DNA from: Crotalaria pallida
Taxonomy: Eukaryota > Streptophyta > Magnoliopsida > Fabales > Fabaceae
Assembly (NCBI GenBank): GCA_037953625.1
Contig: CM075650.1
Span: 4,094,501 to 4,158,500 of the forward strand
Direction of reading: 5' to 3'
Length of the DNA stretch: 64,000 nucleotides
Part shown: piece by piece, positions 59,361-64,000 of the stretch
Numbering within the stretch: the stretch's first letter is position 1
Layout: each line of letters begins with the position of its first letter
Translations under genes and position numbers: made by a program
Notes under the pieces: model-generated
Database searches by the model: none
What the model saw: only the letters and a program-made list of their open reading frames with translations
What the model was told of the DNA's origin: nothing

Positions 59361-60690
59361 AATACTATTTTTTTATAAAATTAAAAAAATTAAACCATCA
59401 CAATATACCTTTAAAAAAATACAAGTAGCTTGTAAATAAGACCTGAAAATTAATTTAAAAATAGGATCGAAAATAATATTTAATAAGTGTTTTTTTTAAT
59501 ATTTTGTTATATTTTTTATTTTGTGATCTAGCTAGTTTGAATTTATTTTGTAATAGTATAATTTTTATTATAATAATATGAAAAAGTAATGTATAGCAGG
59601 GTAGAGTGTGGATCTATTTAAGAATTATGGTTGAATTTTTGAGGTTGGATGGAACAAATTTATAATAAAATTACCTAAGATATAAAAAAGTGTAAGATAA
59701 TATAAAAAATACTGCGAAAATCATCTAAGGACCAAAATGCTCTAGTGATAAAAAATTCTTCCCAATAGCATGTCATTACCCTTTTCAATATAATATCTTG
59801 GAGATGTGTAGTTGACCTTTTCAACAAGTGTCTTTCTCATAATAATATGAGCTATAGACCATCTCTATTTTTATTTTTTTTGTCATTGGTTAACGAAAAA
59901 TCAATTAGATAAATCAATAATACTGAAATAGTAGGATTAAATTAAAAGTAAGTTTGTTCCAATACCACCGGTGGTGGAATACTTCGATATTAGATGAAGG
60001 TCCGTAAAAATATAAAGTTTTAGTATTTTTTTTTTTAAATTATCAAAACATTTAGCATATCTTAACTAATTTTATTGGTTTTTTAAATATGGACAGAAAA
60101 AAGTAATATAAATTATTTTACTCCCTCTTATCCTAAACGTAAGATGTTTTGGAAAACTTTTTTTTTTATTATTATTTATAAGGTAACATTCCAATTTTCG
60201 AAGACAATTTAATTATTTCTTTTAACATTTTTACAAAGCTAACATTTTTAATTAATAGTAATTAGATAACTAATCCTAAGTTAGGTTAACTAATGGTGAG
60301 GGTGTCACAATTTCCATATCTTTGTCGGTACAGTAGCCATGTACAAGAGAACCAATTATATAAACCATAGCAAACTAGTTAACATCGGTCTAAAAGTAAT
60401 AATAGCACTTGGTGGTTCATAAAAAAATAAAAAAAATGATAGCACTTGGTGAATGAGGAGTAATTATTAGGTGGTTCGGGATTACATGATCCAAAAGAAT
60501 CACCATCATCCATTATTTAATTTTTGAATTTTTTTAATTAAAAAATAAACTATCAACGATTGAGATGTACCTGAAACACATGGTGTAAGACTAACTAATA
60601 ATTTTCGCGTGAAGGAGGGAACAAATAGTCTAAAAACAACAAACAACAACAACTCTTTTTTTGTTTGTGCTGAAAAGTGAACAGCTGAAC
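59361..60690. other. Intergenic and CAMTA promoter region
   Basis: AT-rich, with a single Stowaway-like end at about 60121 (CTCCCTCTTATCCTAAACG). No gene seen until the CAMTA leader. No convincing TATA box was identified. Confidence 0.4.
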
Positions 60691-60920
60691 CTCGAACTAG
60701 ACCGAAACTCCGTTGAAGTGGAAGGTGAAGTGGGTCCCACATTCCGCTCTCTGTCTCTGCCTCAGTCTGCCGTATTCACTTTCCTCATCCTCTCTGTCTG
60801 TCGGTCTGAGTTAGCTAACAAAAACTCACTCGTTCCACCACACCAATTCATTCATTCAGTTTGTGAGGTTCAGCTTTCTAATTCTAAATCCTCAATAATA
60901 CTCAACCAACCACTACTACT
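60691..60920 (+). promoter_or_regulatory. Probable 5' leader of the CAMTA gene
   Basis: A pyrimidine-rich stretch (CTCTCTGTCTCTGCCTCAGTC, CATCCTCTCTGTCTGTCGGT within it) contrasts with its AT-rich surroundings, as in plant leaders. It runs into ATGCCACCTG/GTATTC at 60921-60931. Confidence 0.45.
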
Positions 60921-63900
60921 ATGCCACCTGGTATTCTTCTTTTGCTTTTTTTTTTTAATTTTAATTTTAATTCTTAGAAATAATCGTATTATCATCTTGC
61001 TTTGCTTTATGTCAATGTATGTTGACTTCGCTTTAATTTCTCTATCTATCTCTTTGTGTTTATGTATTGTACCTTTCCATTTTGGGACCATTACTATATA
61101 TATTCATTACTTATTATTTTCTAAGATTCACTGAAAATTGAACATTCAACCTTGCTCAATAATTGATTGCCATGCTTCACAGCTTTTACTATATCATTAT
61201 GACTTGGATTATATTTTACTATATCTAAAAATGAGGCAGGGATCTTGTAGAATTTTTCATTCTAGGCTCAACGATACTATAATTGAGAATTTTGATTGAG
61301 GATTGAGAGTGTTGTGAGGAAAAACTTATCGGATAGGACCAAAATGAAGCAATAAGAAAGTAATATGACTAGATATAAAACTGTCAACTGTCAACGTAAC
61401 ACTCTGTAAAGTTATACTAAACTTTGTAGAAGCTCAAACTTTGGTGAAGGTAAGAAAGAGGAGGGGAAGGTGGGAAACTCACCCTCAAAGAGTTTAGCAT
61501 TTTGGTTCGACTGATCCATCTTGTTCTGTGTTGTTATATATGTCCATGCATCAAACTTTATCTTAGTTGTAGTGTGTGGTTATCATTAATGTGATAGCTT
61601 TCTTGAGGAAAAAAAAAAAAAAAAGAAAAGGAAGAAAGAAAGATAGGTAGAGTTGTATAAGATTGTACTTATTTGATATTGTCATGGCAGCATTCGAGTT
61701 CAACATTGATGATCTGTATGAAGAAGCTAAGACAAGATGGCTCAAGCCAGTAGAAGTGTTGCACATTTTGCGGAATCACGAGTCAATCAAGTTCACCAAC
61801 CATCCCCCGCAACAGCCGCCCAGTAACATCCACATTCTCTTTTTATTTAGTTGCTGAGAGAAATAAATGGCAGTCTCTATTGGATTTTATGTAGAAGTGT
61901 AGAACTGATTTTCAACAACATTTACAATTGAATTTTCTTAACAGGTGGATCCTTGTTTCTATTTAATAGAAGAGTGATGCGTTTCTTCCGTAGAGATGGT
62001 TATAATTGGCGGAAGAAAAAAGATGGAAAAACTGTAGGAGAAGCACATGAGCGGCTTAAGGTGCATTAAAACTCTTAACGTGTTATGATCATTAGAATTC
62101 CATGAAAAGAAATTGTTTTTGTTTGCTTTTTCATATTTGTATGTCTCACTCCAGCTTATGCCAGCCTCTATACAATGATATATGTATATGATCCTATTTG
62201 TATTGTTGGAAATTAATTTCAACTGAGGTCCTTCTTTTCTTTAGTCGCACATAAGAATTATGCAAAACTAAAGATGAAACATTTGTAATTGTATATGCTA
62301 ACAGCTTGAAGTTTTCATATTTATTCAAATTTGAGTTTCTTATTTTGTTTATTCCTATTTGGATTTTGTTTATTTTCTTGCTTTAAATTCAAAATGCTGT
62401 GAATGTTTGGTCTGAGTGCTGAAAAAGCAGTCCATAAATATATTCAAGGGGCAAAAGATGATATCACTACAAAATTGCTAAGAAAAAAAAATTGAGACTT
62501 CGATAAATGTCTCAAACATGGTTAATCAAGGTTTTGAAATTAGTCCAACATTCTTGTTAGAAGTTTCATTTTCAAATCCATTTCCTAACCCATCCTTGCA
62601 CCATAGATAGCTTCCAAAACGCTTTCAGGAATAGTAATTATTTTTGTTCATCAGGCACTCTTTATATACACGATGTAACAGAGAATTCGGACTAACTTTC
62701 TGTTTAATAGTTTCACCGGAATTGAAAGTTTTTTTGTTTTCAATATGGTTCAGCTATTACTGCTGTATTGATGCCTTATCGCCAACTGTTGTTGTGATGA
62801 AATTCTACATAATGATTTTCTCAGTCAGAGTTACCATGGTTTCCATTCTGCATGATTACTAGGTTGGAAATCAAGAAATTCTAAATTGTTACTATGCACA
62901 TGGAGAGGAGAACCGTACTTTCCAGAGGCGCTCTTACTGGATGCTGGATCCGTGAGTTTATTTTAACTATCAGCTTACTACAAATCATTCGTAATATTTA
63001 GCTTACCACCACTTGTCATTAAAAATCGATACAAATGTTCAATTTTTCAGAAAAGCTCATAATAAAGGTGACTTAATATTGTATTAGTAGTTGGCAAGAT
63101 AAAATTATCTTAACTCTGAAACATAATCGATATGTGTTCGTTTATATGTTATCGAAGTGGGTGTTCGTATTTGCTTATACACTATTGTTTCTTGGCACAG
63201 GGCATATGAGCATATCGTTCTTGTGCATTACAGAGAAACAAGTGAGGTGAGATCTTTGCGAAACATAGCTCCCTCTCCTACTCCTAACTTGCATTCTTTA
63301 AATTTTCACTTCCTGTAAAATGATTTAATGACTTATGTTATAGTTTATGACGTGATTATATTGCGATTCAGATCAGAAACTCTCCAATACATATGTGTGT
63401 GTGTGTGTGTGTTTCCAAAGGGTATTATGTTAAGCTAATAGTTATATTAACAGCATAGAGCTAGATAGTGCAATCTCTTAATTTCTTAAAACTCTATATA
63501 TCTTACCTTGGAAATGTTCTTTTCTTTCTGCTTGGCTGCATTGCTCTCAAACCAAAACTTGCGTACACAAACACCTTCAGCCTTCCGGTCACATGTCAAT
63601 GCCTATTTTTTAGACCAGATTCGCTTTAGATAGCCATTTTCTAGAGGACCATGTTTACTTATGCTGTTTCTCTTAGTGACAATTGATCCATTGAAAATTG
63701 TTGATTATGCTTAAGATTTCTAAGGTACTGTTGCTTTCCAAAACTAGTTACTTTATTTTTTTGATCGTGTAAGACCTGAAATTAAGATATACTTGAATCT
63801 TGTTATGAATCAGAGTTGCTTCCGAATCACAATTGATTGACCACATTCACCATGTGCATAGTAGTAGATCTGTGCAGCCCGCCTTTGAGTTTGGCAATAC

Positions 63901-64000
63901 TTTTTACACCCATATGTTGCAGGAGAAATCCAGCTCTGGACCTGTCACGCAATTGACACCTGGTTCCTCTCACTTGTTTAGTCAGAGTCACAGTTCATAT
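60921..64000 (+). CDS. CAMTA-type calmodulin-binding transcription activator, 5' part (cut by window end)
   Basis: Proposed coding exons are 60921-60930, 61691-61822, 61945-62060, 62863-62951, 63201-63246 and 63923 to beyond 64000; all junctions keep phase (157 codons in the window). The protein starts MPPAFEFNIDDLYEEAKTRW and continues with the CG-1 DNA-binding domain: LKPVEVLHILRNHE, SGSLFLFNRRVMRFFRRDGY, NWRKKKDGKTVGEAHERLK, VGNQEILNCYYAHGEENRTF, RRSYWMLDPAYEHIVLVHYR. The sequence is closest in feel to the CAMTA4 group. CAMTAs bind CGCG-type elements and respond to calcium through calmodulin; the TIG, ankyrin and IQ regions would lie beyond the window. An alternative start at 61684 (MAAFEF), without the 760-bp first intron, also gives an open frame. 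Confidence 0.9.
63394..63412. repeat. (TG)n microsatellite in a CAMTA intron
   Basis: About nine TG repeats within the intron between coding exons ending 63246 and starting 63923. Confidence 0.8.

Noticed and set aside
62644..62862. 72-codon frame between CAMTA exons
   Set aside because: It lies in the intron before the exon starting 62863 and has no motif.

Overview
The window is nuclear DNA of a flowering plant, most likely a papilionoid legume. It is AT-rich, has spliced genes with GT-AG introns, and carries many plant transposon families. One F-box/LRR pseudogene belongs to a type that is strongly expanded in legumes. No rRNA, tRNA gene, CRISPR array or bacterial operon is visible. Only a handful of host genes look alive: a small B3-like gene (minus strand, 5.5-5.9 kb), a two-domain B3-like gene with an apparent 1-base frameshift (plus, 8.8-9.8 kb), a small two-helix membrane protein gene whose last coding exon lies 2.4 kb downstream (plus, 35.8-38.6 kb), a pair of DUF3339 micro-membrane-protein genes (minus, 50.7-51.1 and 56.7-57.5 kb), and the 5' part of a CAMTA-type calmodulin-binding transcription activator running off the right edge (plus, from 60.9 kb).

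Most of the rest is transposon-derived. 1-4.2 kb ends with the right terminus of a CACTA element and holds a lone malonyl-CoA decarboxylase exon. 11.48-15.47 kb is a complete non-autonomous CACTA element with a GAC target duplication, dense GATGCGGAAA subterminal repeats and three collinear exons of an ABHD11-like alpha/beta hydrolase. 15.6-21.3 kb is a minus-strand Helitron RepHel gene, in frame across six exons except for two nonsense codons and a missing helicase C-terminus. 25-28.8 kb holds a frameshifted fragment of the splicing factor STA1/PRP6 fused to unknown sequence. 29.4-34.9 kb is a mosaic of a long inverted-repeat element, LINE ORF1 remains, SINEs and MITEs, one SINE being nested in a MITE. 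40.4-41.9 kb is an F-box/LRR pseudogene preceded by an Au-like SINE. 42.0-43.8 and 43.84-49.05 kb are two head-to-tail non-autonomous Helitrons with CCCGTGC/GCACGGG 3' hairpins; the second carries broken auxilin/JAC1-type J-domain exons. 52.0-55.75 kb is a MULE-like element with long inverted termini, carrying a TPX2/WVD2-like fragment and lying between the two DUF3339 genes. 58.69-59.34 kb is a retroposed sequence with a 23-bp target duplication.

The main theme is gene-fragment capture by three DNA-transposon superfamilies (CACTA, Helitron, MULE) within 64 kb, with introns kept, which points to DNA-level rather than RNA-level capture. I saw no convincing new molecular system. All assignments come from reading translated motifs and repeat structure by eye; no database search was run.
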